Shown here: in pieces, positions 1 to 6,654 of the stretch
Numbering within the stretch: the stretch's first letter is position 1
Layout of the letters: the number at the start of each line of letters is the position of its first letter
Assembly: GCA_003521815.1 (NCBI GenBank)
Contig: DPHE01000072.1
Span: 16,073-27,531, forward strand
Direction: 5' to 3'
Length of the DNA stretch: 11,459 bases
From: Colwellia sp.
GTDB lineage: Bacteria > Pseudomonadota > Gammaproteobacteria > Enterobacterales > Alteromonadaceae
The notes under the pieces: model-generated
Database searches by the model: none
Seen by the model: only the letters and a program-made list of their open reading frames with translations
Told to the model about the DNA's origin: nothing
Made by a program: the position numbers and the translations under genes

Positions 1-6
1 TTTATC

Positions 7-31
7 ATAACAAATAAAATGTTTTTGTTAT
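7..31 (-). terminator. possible weak terminator after nhaD1
   Basis: An 8-base inverted repeat (ATAACAAA at 7-14, TTTGTTAT at 24-31, 9-base loop) lies about 30 bases past the nhaD1 stop. There is no clean T-run after it on the minus strand, so it is a weak candidate. Confidence 0.25.
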
Positions 32-59
32 CAATTGATTTCGTGGCAATTGTTAAAAA

Positions 60-1475
60 TTAAGTACCATTAATAAGTATATGCACATAGATACTGGCAG
101 CGTAACCTAAAGCAATTACAGGAGTCCATTTTAAGTGACTGAAGAACGTATAGTAACCACGTGCTTGACCCATAAGTGCAACACCAGCTGCAGAGCCAAT
201 AGATAGTAAGCTACCACCAACACCCGCAGTTAATGTTACTAATAACCATTGTGCATGTGACATATCAGGGTTCATCGTTAATACTGCAAACATGACCGGG
301 ATGTTATCAACAATTGCGGAAAGAATACCAACAAGTATATTCGCGTTAGTTGCACCAAGTTCACCATACATAAACTCAGAAGCCATACCTAAATAACCAA
401 TAAAGCCTAAACCGCCTACCGCTAAAATTACACCATAGAAGAAGAATAGAGTATCCCACTCAGCGCCTGCTATTTTATCAAAAATATCAAACTCTTTATC
501 TTCTGCATATTTTTCAGTTTGATTTTTATGTCCAGGGGTCAATGATATATCAATTTTAGATTTGCCTGATTTTTTAATGTAGTAACCGAAAAGCTTCAAG
601 TAAGATAAACCTAACATCATGCCAAATACTGGTGGTAAATGTAAGAAGTTATGGAAAGACACTGCAGTAACAATCGTTAATATAAATAGACCAACAATCG
701 CTAAACCACCGTGTTTAATTGGCGTCATTTCGCTTGATTGCGCTGAAGGTTTGCCACTTGGAATAGCAAATTGCATAATGAATGCAGGAATAAGATAGTT
801 AACAACTGATGGAAGAAATAAAGCAAAGAACTCGGTAAATTGAACCATACCTTTTTGCCAAACCATTAAGGTAGTAATATCACCAAACGGACTAAACGCA
901 CCACCGGCATTTGCGCCAACGACTATACCGATACAACTTATTGCAATAAATTTAGGTTCATCTTTACCTACGGCAAGTACCACTGCACACATAATTAACG
1001 ATGTTGTTAAGTTATCAGCAATAGGTGAAATAAAGAAAGCTAGAATACCGGTTAACCAAAACAAGGCTTTGTAACTGAACCCTTTAGTGACTAACCAATC
1101 ACGAAGTGCATCAAAAACATTTCGCTCTAACATGGCATTTATATAAGTCATTGCAACAAGTAAGAAGAAGAATAGTTCAGCGTATTCTAAGAAGTTATGA
1201 CGAATAGCCACTTCTGCAGCATGTGGCATACCATGAGCGCCATAATAATAGGCAATGAGTATCCAGATTAATCCAGCAGCGAGTAATACAGGTTTAGATT
1301 TTCTTAAGTGCAGTTGCTCTTCAAGAATAACTAAGGTGTATGCTAAAACAAAAATAGCAATGGCGGCATAGCCAATCCAGTGGGCTGTTAAGTCAATAGA
1401 TTGATGTGCAGCATCTGATGCAAATGCAATACTAGGTACTAGCATTGCTAGTAATATGAATAAAAGTTGTTTCAT
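60..1475 (-). CDS. nhaD: NhaD-type Na+/H+ antiporter (copy 1, ordinary form)
   Basis: Inner-membrane antiporter that expels Na+ (and Li+) in exchange for protons; member of the NhaD family within the ion transporter superfamily. The 471-residue protein begins with a signal-like hydrophobic segment (residues 1-20, ending AFAS) and then a chain of hydrophobic helices. It carries the two family repeats: ISPIADN (149-154) with NAGGAFSPFGD (189-199) in the first half and SAIVDNIPV (386-394) in the second; the ADN/VDN asparagine-aspartate pairs are probably in the ion path. The first and second halves are joined by a short basic/polar loop (about 300-338). I start at 1475 rather than 1577 because a GAG-type ribosome site lies just upstream of this ATG, the protein then starts with a signal-like helix, and 471 residues is a normal length. 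Divergent from amt. Family assignment is firm; the ion preference is inferred from the family. Confidence 0.93.
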   Translation of the reverse strand: MKQLLFILLAMLVPSIAFASDAAHQSIDLTAHWIGYAAIAIFVLAYTLVILEEQLHLRKSKPVLLAAGLIWILIAYYYGAHGMPHAAEVAIRHNFLEYAELFFFLLVAMTYINAMLERNVFDALRDWLVTKGFSYKALFWLTGILAFFISPIADNLTTSLIMCAVVLAVGKDEPKFIAISCIGIVVGANAGGAFSPFGDITTLMVWQKGMVQFTEFFALFLPSVVNYLIPAFIMQFAIPSGKPSAQSSEMTPIKHGGLAIVGLFILTIVTAVSFHNFLHLPPVFGMMLGLSYLKLFGYYIKKSGKSKIDISLTPGHKNQTEKYAEDKEFDIFDKIAGAEWDTLFFFYGVILAVGGLGFIGYLGMASEFMYGELGATNANILVGILSAIVDNIPVMFAVLTMNPDMSHAQWLLVTLTAGVGGSLLSIGSAAGVALMGQARGYYTFFSHLKWTPVIALGYAASIYVHILINGT

Positions 1476-1519
1476 GTCCGTTCTCAAGTTGTGATTGAAG
1501 AGCTTAGTAAAATTTTGCC

Positions 1520-1536
1520 AGATTTTACCAAAATCT
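1520..1536. repeat. small dyad in nhaD1 leader
   Basis: AGATTTT-ACC-AAAATCT is a perfect 7-base inverted repeat with a 3-base loop, located in the untranslated leader of nhaD1 given the start at 1475. It could be an RNA hairpin or an operator; nothing ties it to a known regulator. Confidence 0.3.
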
Positions 1537-1599
1537 AGAAAAAATGATATAGCCAAGTCGTCAGGAAGGTCATTCATTTCATTGATATTTGTTATGCCA

Positions 1600-1629
1600 G
1601 TTATAGATTTGCTGTATGTTTGGTTTGAA
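1600..1629 (-). promoter_or_regulatory. possible sigma-70 promoter for nhaD1
   Basis: Read on the minus strand, TTCAAA (1629-1624) and TATAAC (1605-1600) are 18 bases apart, about 125 bases before the nhaD1 start. Such matches are common by chance in AT-rich DNA. Confidence 0.25.
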
Positions 1630-1639
1630 CTAGGTGTTT

Positions 1640-1656
1640 TGCTCTAATCTGGTGCG
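1640..1656 (+). promoter_or_regulatory. NtrC-type enhancer site upstream of amt
   Basis: TGCTCTAATCTGGTGCG matches the NtrC (NRI) consensus TGCACYAAWWTGGTGCA at 14 of 17 positions. It lies about 110 bases upstream of the predicted sigma-54 promoter (1750-1766), a usual distance for an NtrC enhancer. A second half-site, TGGTGC at 1693-1698 with a poor left arm, sits between them and may be a lower-affinity partner site. This would place amt under nitrogen-limitation control. Confidence 0.6.
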
Positions 1657-1749
1657 TACAATGTTGTGCTTTCACCTTTTTTGTGCAAAAAATGGTGCTG
1701 TTGTGGGGTTTTTATATCTATACCACTGTTTAATATGAGTATTTTCTAA

Positions 1750-1766
1750 TGGCTTGTTTTGTGCAT
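1750..1766 (+). promoter_or_regulatory. sigma-54 promoter for amt
   Basis: TGGCTTGTTTTGTGCAT has the invariant GG (1751-1752) and GC (1763-1764) of sigma-54 promoters, separated by exactly 10 bases, compared with the consensus TGGCAC-N5-TTGCA. It predicts transcription starting near 1776, giving amt a leader of about 80 bases. The NtrC-like site upstream and the identity of the downstream gene as an ammonium transporter make the match convincing. Confidence 0.6.
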
Positions 1767-1856
1767 ACCATGTAAAACTAAAATAAAGAAAAACTTGATT
1801 ATATTGAGCTGATCAATACATATCAAATATTCGATAAATCAACTTGGAACCAAAAA

Positions 1857-3158
1857 ATGTCAACAACACTTTCATTTATATTAATCCTTATACTGTCATT
1901 AATGCCAACATTCGCTTTTGCTGATGAAGGCACACTTAATGGTGCGAATACTGCTTGGATATTAACTTCAACCGCGTTAGTTTTGCTCATGACTCTACCT
2001 GGCTTAGCTCTTTTCTATGGTGGTCTAGTACGTAAAAAGAATGTGCTGTCTATATTGATGCAGTGTTTTTCTATCGGTGCAATATGCTCTATCTTGTGGC
2101 TTGTTGTTGGTTATAGTCTTGCTTTTGGTGAAGGTAATGGCTTTATTGGTGACTTTTCCAAAGTGATGATGAATGGCATTGGTAGAGATGTGCTTTCGGG
2201 AGATATTCCTGAAAGTTTATTTATGCTCTTTCAAATGACATTTGCAGTTATAACGCCTGCACTTATTATTGGTGGTTTTGCTGAGCGGATGCGGTTTTCA
2301 TCAGTATTAATATTCAGTGCTTTATGGTTATTAGCAGTATATGCACCAGTTACCCATTGGGTATGGGGTGGTGGTTGGTTAGGCCAAATGGGCGTATATG
2401 ATTTTGCGGGTGGTATCGTTGTCCATATCACGGCAGGTACAGCTGCACTTGTTGCTGCTATGGTTATAGGACCTAGACGCGGCTTTCCAAAAACACCTAT
2501 GTTACCGCATAATTTAACTATGTCAGTTACTGGGGCTGGTATGCTTTGGGTCGGTTGGTTTGGTTTTAACGGTGGTAGTGCATTAGCAGCAAATGGTGAT
2601 GCATCAATGGCTATGTTAGTGACTCATATTTCTGCAGCAGCAGGTACATTGACTTGGGCTGCTATTGAATGGAAAAAATTTGGTAAAGCGAGTGTGTTAG
2701 GTGCTGTTACTGGTATGGTTGCAGGTCTAGGTACGATTACACCAGCATCGGGTTTTGTTGGCCCTGGCGGCGCACTTATTATTGGTGTTAGTGCTGGCAT
2801 CGTTTGTTTCTATGCAACGGTATTTATCAAACAGAAATTAAAAATTGATGATTCATTAGATGTTTTCCCTGTGCATGGTGTCGGTGGTATTTTAGGGACA
2901 TTATTAGCAGGCGTATTTTCAGCTACGACCATAGGGGTTTTTAGTGGCTTCGGTTTTGCTGAGGGGATTACTACTATGGCAGAACAAGTTGGTGTACAAC
3001 TTATCGGTATTGTTTCAACGTTAGTTTATACTGCAGTAGTTACCTATATCTTATTAAAGCTTGTTGGCTTGATGACTAACGGTTTACGCGTTGATGAAGA
3101 ACAAGAGTCTAATGGCTTAGATCAAGTTGAACATGAAGAGTCAGGTTATAACTTGTAA
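1857..3158 (+). CDS. amt: Ammonium transporter (Amt family)
   Basis: Inner-membrane trimeric channel that takes up ammonium. The 433-residue protein has a cleavable signal peptide (about 1-22, ending AFA|DEG) and eleven expected helices. Residues match E. coli AmtB at a constant offset of 22, the signal length: F125/F129 (Phe gate), W170, D182 (ion recruitment), H190 and H340 (the paired pore histidines), F237 and S241. The C-terminal tail (about 408-433, GLRVDEEQ then GLD and YNL) keeps the conserved cytoplasmic tail that docks the PII protein GlnK. Start is set by GGAA at 1846-1849, 7 bases before the ATG. No glnK lies next to it, unlike the usual glnK-amtB pair, so the PII partner must be elsewhere. 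Upstream sigma-54 and NtrC signals suggest expression on nitrogen limitation. Confidence 0.96.
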   Translation: MSTTLSFILILILSLMPTFAFADEGTLNGANTAWILTSTALVLLMTLPGLALFYGGLVRKKNVLSILMQCFSIGAICSILWLVVGYSLAFGEGNGFIGDFSKVMMNGIGRDVLSGDIPESLFMLFQMTFAVITPALIIGGFAERMRFSSVLIFSALWLLAVYAPVTHWVWGGGWLGQMGVYDFAGGIVVHITAGTAALVAAMVIGPRRGFPKTPMLPHNLTMSVTGAGMLWVGWFGFNGGSALAANGDASMAMLVTHISAAAGTLTWAAIEWKKFGKASVLGAVTGMVAGLGTITPASGFVGPGGALIIGVSAGIVCFYATVFIKQKLKIDDSLDVFPVHGVGGILGTLLAGVFSATTIGVFSGFGFAEGITTMAEQVGVQLIGIVSTLVYTAVVTYILLKLVGLMTNGLRVDEEQESNGLDQVEHEESGYNL

Positions 3159-3188
3159 CTTTTTATTGTTATAAATCATTTGTTATTT

Positions 3189-3211
3189 AAAGCGTCTTCG
3201 GACGCTTTTTT
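3189..3211 (+). terminator. Rho-independent terminator of amt
   Basis: AAAGCGTC, a TTCG tetraloop and GACGCTTT form a perfect 8-base stem, followed by a T-run to 3211. It begins 30 bases after the amt stop codon. Confidence 0.92.
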
Positions 3212-3435
3212 GATATAACTTACTAATATAATATATATACTTGCTATTCACATCGCTTATGTAGATATTAGCCATAGGGATATTACTGTCGGTTTAAATA
3301 TTAAGGTAAAACCTTGTAGGAAGCGGTGTGGCTTGTCATTAATCATTATTAATTTCACCTTAAAACATTCTGATTAAGGTTATTAACTATATGTTGGTAC
3401 CAAAGGTCTATAGTAAAATAAGACTAAAGGCGTAT
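3212..3435. other. AT-rich intergenic region upstream of acs
   Basis: This is the first part of the 406-base gap between amt and acs, after the amt terminator. I see no gene in it. It contains a 10-base palindrome TTGGTACCAA at 3394-3403 that could be an operator, and the octamer ATTAAGGT twice (near 3300 and 3373) with ACCTTA nearby in the other direction. No convincing CRP site (TGTGA-N6-TCACA) was found, although acs is often CRP-controlled in relatives. Confidence 0.4.
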
Positions 3436-3537
3436 ATGAAAATAACCACAAAAAAATTACGATTAAGCCAATCGTTTTTTAAAAATAAAATTAGCATTAA
3501 GTTAACTATATTATTTAAAATAAAAATATTACATTGA
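3436..3537 (+). CDS. possible 33-residue leader ORF before acs
   Basis: An ATG at 3436 with AAAGG 5 bases upstream (3426-3430) opens a 33-codon frame that ends TGA at 3535-3537, 27 bases before the acs ATG. The predicted peptide is very basic and hydrophobic (many Lys, Ile, Leu, Phe), which is also what random AT-rich DNA would encode. Codons 8-14 lie in a hairpin followed by six Ts (3459-3480), an arrangement that resembles a leader-peptide attenuator. It could equally be chance or the eroded start of a lost gene. I do not recognise it. Confidence 0.2.
   Translation: MKITTKKLRLSQSFFKNKISIKLTILFKIKILH
3459..3480 (+). terminator. terminator-like hairpin in acs leader
   Basis: ACGATT (3459-3464) and AATCGT (3470-3475) pair around the loop AAGCC and are followed by Ts to 3480; a run of As at 3450-3456 can also pair with the T-run, giving a bidirectional look. 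The stem is short and AT-rich. It lies 85 bases before the acs ATG, so either the acs promoter is downstream of it or it modulates transcription into acs. Confidence 0.35.
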
Positions 3538-3564
3538 GTTTAAATAAACCTTAAGGATCTTCTC

Positions 3565-5511
3565 ATGAATGAATTGAAACTTCGCTATCCAGTATCAGAA
3601 AAAGCTAAGGCGCATACCTTTATAGACAGTGCGAAATATGATGCTATGTATAAGCAATCTATTGAACAGCCGGATGTTTTTTGGGGTGAGCAAGCGAAAG
3701 AATTTATTGATTGGTATCAACCTTGGGATAGCGTTAGTAAAGTTGATTTGAAAAAATCTGAAATTAGCTGGTTTACAGGTGCTAAATTAAACGTTAGTTA
3801 TAACTGTATTGATCGCCATCTTGAAACCAAGGCAAATCACACGGCTATTATTTTTGAAGGTGACAATCCTAATGATGATTTAAAAGTTACTTATCAAGAG
3901 CTTCACGATCATGTTTGTCGTTTAGCTAACTTATTAAAAGAACGTGGCGTTAAAAAAGGCGATCGTGTTTGTCTTTATATGCCAATGATTCCAGAAACTA
4001 CTTATGCCATGTTAGCTTGTGCGCGTATTGGTGCAATACATTCTGTTATTTTTGGTGGTTTCTCTACTGAATCAATTAAAGCACGTGTACTTGATGCTAA
4101 GTGTGAAGTTGTTATTACCGCAGACCAATCTTTACGTGGTGGCAAAAGTCTCCCACTTAAATCTAATGTAGATTCTGCTGTTGTAGATTGTCCATTAGTA
4201 CATTCTGTTATCGTGGTTGAGCGTACCGGTGGTGATGTTGCTTATAATGATAAAATTGATATTAAATATGCTGCCGCAGTAGCTAAGCAGTCAGCAGTAT
4301 GTGAGCCTGAAGTAATGGATTCTGAAGATCCATTATTTATTTTATATACCTCAGGTTCAACAGGCACACCTAAAGGTGTTGTTCATACGTGTGGCGGTTA
4401 TATCTTATATGCTGCGATGACACATAAATATGTTTTCGATTATAAAGAAGATGAAATTTACTGGTGTACTGCTGATGCAGGTTGGATTACTGGCCATACT
4501 TATATTGTTTACGGTCCATTAGCTAATGGTGCAACTACCTTAGTATTTGAAGGTGTTCCAACATACCCAGATGCTGGACGTTTCTGGCAAGTAATTGAAA
4601 AACATAAAGTAAATGTATTTTACACTGCGCCTACAGCAATTCGTGCATTAATGGCAGGCGGTGATGCACCGGTTGAAAAATGTGATCTGTCTTCATTGAG
4701 AATTTTAGGTAGCGTAGGCGAGCCTATTAACCCTGAAGCATGGCAATGGTATTATGAAATTATTGGTAAGGGTAACTGCCCAATTGTTGATACATGGTGG
4801 CAAACGGAAACAGGTGGGATTTTGATTACCTCTCTACCTGGTGCTGTTGATATGAAGCCAGGTTGTGCTGGTAAGCCTTTCTTTGGCGTACAACCTGCAT
4901 TATTTGATAAAGACGGTAATACCCTTGAAGGTGAAAACTCAGGTTTATTAGTGATGACGGCTAGCTGGCCTGGACAGTTACGTACTGTATATAACGATCA
5001 TGATCGTTTCTATTCAACTTATTTAGGTCAATATCCAGGTAACTACTTTACTGGTGATGGTGCTAAACGTGACGCAGATGGTTTCATCTGGATAACTGGC
5101 CGTGTTGATGATGTATTAAACGTATCTGGTCATCGTCTTGGTACTGCTGAAATTGAAAGCTCGTTAGTACATCATCCTGCAGTTGCTGAAGCGGCAGTTG
5201 TTGGTTATCCACATGACATCAAAGGTCAAGGTGTATACTGTTACGTTACTTTGATGGATAATGCAGAAGTTACTGATGGACTGGCTAAAGAGCTTCAAGA
5301 GTTTGTTGCTGGAGAATTGGGGCGTTTTGCTAAGCCTGATTACATTCAATGGGCTCCGGGTTTACCTAAAACTCGTTCAGGTAAAATTATGCGTCGTATT
5401 TTACGTAAAATTGCTGAAAATGATGTAGACAGCTTAGGTGATACTTCAACGCTTGCTGATCCTGAAGTTGTAGTTGATTTAATTAAGAACCGCATTATCC
5501 ATGGTGCGTAA
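3565..5511 (+). CDS. acs: Acetyl-CoA synthetase (AMP-forming)
   Basis: Cytoplasmic enzyme that activates acetate: acetate + ATP + CoA gives acetyl-CoA + AMP + PPi, feeding the TCA and glyoxylate cycles. The 648-residue protein has the usual length (E. coli 652). Order: N-terminal acetyl-CoA synthetase domain (about 25-85), large AMP-binding domain with the phosphate loop YTSGSTGTPKG (261-271) and the TWWQTETGG adenine/acetate-pocket motif (410-418), then the C-terminal lid with YFTGDGA, SGHRLGTAEIE and PKTRSGK. The lysine of that last motif (K607) is the catalytic residue acetylated in the Pat/CobB control known from Salmonella K609. Start is set by AAGGA at 3553-3557, 7 bases before the ATG. 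It has its own terminator and no operon partner here. The assignment is very secure; a propionyl-CoA synthetase is less likely given the W412 that restricts the pocket to acetate. Confidence 0.97.
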   Translation: MNELKLRYPVSEKAKAHTFIDSAKYDAMYKQSIEQPDVFWGEQAKEFIDWYQPWDSVSKVDLKKSEISWFTGAKLNVSYNCIDRHLETKANHTAIIFEGDNPNDDLKVTYQELHDHVCRLANLLKERGVKKGDRVCLYMPMIPETTYAMLACARIGAIHSVIFGGFSTESIKARVLDAKCEVVITADQSLRGGKSLPLKSNVDSAVVDCPLVHSVIVVERTGGDVAYNDKIDIKYAAAVAKQSAVCEPEVMDSEDPLFILYTSGSTGTPKGVVHTCGGYILYAAMTHKYVFDYKEDEIYWCTADAGWITGHTYIVYGPLANGATTLVFEGVPTYPDAGRFWQVIEKHKVNVFYTAPTAIRALMAGGDAPVEKCDLSSLRILGSVGEPINPEAWQWYYEIIGKGNCPIVDTWWQTETGGILITSLPGAVDMKPGCAGKPFFGVQPALFDKDGNTLEGENSGLLVMTASWPGQLRTVYNDHDRFYSTYLGQYPGNYFTGDGAKRDADGFIWITGRVDDVLNVSGHRLGTAEIESSLVHHPAVAEAAVVGYPHDIKGQGVYCYVTLMDNAEVTDGLAKELQEFVAGELGRFAKPDYIQWAPGLPKTRSGKIMRRILRKIAENDVDSLGDTSTLADPEVVVDLIKNRIIHGA

Positions 5512-5537
5512 TTAAGCCATAAATATATAAAATTATG

Positions 5538-5561
5538 AAAGCGCCAACAGGCGCTTTTTTT
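5538..5561 (+). terminator. Rho-independent terminator of acs
   Basis: AAAGCGCC, loop AACA and GGCGCTTT form a perfect 8-base stem, followed by Ts to 5561. It begins 27 bases after the acs stop codon. Confidence 0.92.
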
Positions 5562-5799
5562 ATGCCTAAGTTTAAATGTTAAGTGTCACTTTAGAAAAGT
5601 ATAGGGTATTATTTTGGTTATTAAGTTTGTGACTATATTAACGGTGATTATCTTTTTTATGTGTTTTCAATAATTAGTAATAACCTAAGCGTTATAAATG
5701 GTCACACGTTGCTTAACGCTCGTTGAGTAAATTACCATATTAATGCGGTATAGAAATACTAGGCCGTTAAAGCAGTATCAAACAGAACTAGGAAATAAA

Positions 5800-6171
5800 A
5801 TGGAAGAATCAGTTAATGTTTTTGGTGAGCCGCTAGAAATTTGTGGAGGAAATCCCGTTACAGGTTTTTATCGTGATGGTAAGTGCAATACTTGTGAGCA
5901 AGATACGGGTTCACATACCGTGTGTATTGAAGCGTCCGAAAAGTTTTTAGAATATTCACGTTTTAAAGGTAATGATCTGTCAACACCTAGGCCTGAATTT
6001 GGTTTTAAGGGGGTTAATGCGGGTGATAGTTGGTGTTTGTGTGCTGCTAGGTGGAAAGAAGCATTAGCAAATGATAGAGCGCCGAGGGTTTATTTGCAAA
6101 GAACCCATATTAAAGCACTTGAAATAGTACCGATGGATTTATTAAAACCGTACGCGCTTGATTTGAGCTGA
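5800..6171 (+). CDS. DUF2237 family protein (function unknown)
   Basis: A 123-residue soluble protein with the hallmarks of the DUF2237 (COG3651) family: an N-terminal NVFGEPLEICG segment, TGFYRDGKCNT, DTGSHTVC, the block GNDLSTPRPEFGF and DSWCLCAARWKEAL, ending in the usual APRVYLQRTH region. Five cysteines (one in EICGG, two in KCNTC, two in WCLCAA) plus HTVC suggest a metal or redox role, but no activity is known to me for this family. The ATG at 5800 is preferred to the one at 5743: AGGA lies at 5790-5793, 6 bases before it, while 5743 has no ribosome site, and the conserved part starts only a few residues after 5800. It stands alone on the strand, between acs and a repeat element. Confidence 0.85.
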   Translation: MEESVNVFGEPLEICGGNPVTGFYRDGKCNTCEQDTGSHTVCIEASEKFLEYSRFKGNDLSTPRPEFGFKGVNAGDSWCLCAARWKEALANDRAPRVYLQRTHIKALEIVPMDLLKPYALDLS

Positions 6172-6194
6172 ACTTTATAACGCTAAAATATTTC

Positions 6195-6220
6195 ACTCAA
6201 ACACGCTAAGTTGTTTGAGT
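6195..6220 (+). terminator. hairpin after DUF2237 gene, abutting the repeat element
   Basis: ACTCAAACA (6195-6203) and TGTTTGAGT (6212-6220) pair perfectly around an 8-base loop, 23 bases past the stop codon. There is no T-run after it: the sequence passes directly into the inverted repeat of the element at 6222. It may be a terminator whose tail was displaced by the insertion, or part of the element's insertion site. Confidence 0.4.
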
Positions 6221-6221
6221 A

Positions 6222-6248
6222 TATACCCGCTCCACTTGAAGATGCTTG
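6222..6248 (+). repeat. left terminal inverted repeat
   Basis: Left arm of the 6222-6488 element; matches the reverse complement of 6462-6488 with four mismatches in 27. Confidence 0.75.
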
Positions 6249-6461
6249 TTTCAGGAAGTCTGAGCGATTCATAATCAAGGCACATTTTTTTATTAAGGGC
6301 TTTTCCCTTAAAAAGAAATGTAACGCAGAGTATTATTTGCTCAGCCTTCCCCAAAGGACTGGTTTAGAAATGCTTTATGCTGCGTTATTGATTTTGAGAA
6401 GGGAATAACCATTCTCTTCAATTAATACCTTGCCTAAAGTCGTTTCTAATTCCAGCTGAAT

Positions 6462-6488
6462 CATGTATCTTCAAATGGAACGGGTATA
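6462..6488 (-). repeat. right terminal inverted repeat
   Basis: Right arm of the element, ending CGGGTATA at 6488; pairs with 6222-6248. Confidence 0.75.
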
Positions 6489-6654
6489 ATAGTACCGAAT
6501 AAGTTACAAACAGAGTAATTAACGTACCCATTAATGCACTCATCCTCCATTATTCCTACCCTATCTACGCCAAAAGTGCAGTAGTAAAAAACTGTGTATG
6601 GTGTTATTTTGCTACCATAATTGGAGCAAGATAAATTTTTTACTGGATATAGAT
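6489..6654 (+). promoter_or_regulatory. nhaD2 upstream region with a dyad
   Basis: This stretch between the repeat element and nhaD2 must hold the gene's promoter unless it lies in the element. A perfect dyad, TATGGT (6597-6602) and ACCATA (6614-6619) separated by 11 bases, sits about 40 bases before the start codon and could be an operator. A weak promoter guess is TTGCTA at 6609 with GATAAA about 15 bases on. The ribosome site GGA at 6645-6647 is 7 bases before the ATG at 6655. Confidence 0.3.

Larger units (their letters stand above)
6222..6488. mobile_element. MITE-like element, 267 bases, with terminal inverted repeats
   Basis: The left end (6222-6248) and the reverse complement of the right end (6462-6488) agree at 23 of 27 positions, beginning TATACCCG and continuing TCCA, TTGA and AGAT. 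Both outer ends read TA-TACCCG / CGGGTA-TA, consistent with a TA target duplication as made by IS630/mariner-like transposases, though the TATA palindrome makes this ambiguous. The inside has further pairing: TTAAGGG/CCCTTAA (6293-6299 with 6305-6311) and TAACGCAG/CTGCGTTA (6321-6328 with 6380-6387). It encodes no transposase; the 65-codon frame inside is not gene-like. Size, ends and folding fit a non-autonomous element or a multi-copy intergenic repeat. Copy number cannot be judged from one window. Confidence 0.65.

Noticed and set aside
1476..1577. 34-residue N-terminal extension of nhaD1
   Set aside because: The extension is non-hydrophobic, has no ribosome site, and precedes a proper signal-like start at 1475 that has one.
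1476..1600. Sodium riboswitch in the nhaD1 leader
   Set aside because: The leader has only a 7-base dyad; I could not find the conserved core of the known sodium riboswitch classes.
2231..2431. Antisense frame within amt
   Set aside because: It lies fully within a well-supported gene, with no ribosome site or recognisable protein; the same applies to the antisense frames at 5164-5349, 7104-7409, 9663-9941 and 10564-10950.
5685..5730. AGCGTT...AACGCT dyad resembling an integron attC site
   Set aside because: Only the outer 6-base arms match; there is no second pair of simple sites and no gene cassette or integrase nearby.
5743..5799. Upstream ATG for the DUF2237 gene
   Set aside because: No ribosome site; family similarity begins after the ATG at 5800, which has AGGA 6 bases upstream.
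6211..6408. 65-codon frame inside the repeat element
   Set aside because: It starts at the element's left end without a ribosome site, runs through hairpins and resembles no protein; it is a by-product of the repeat.
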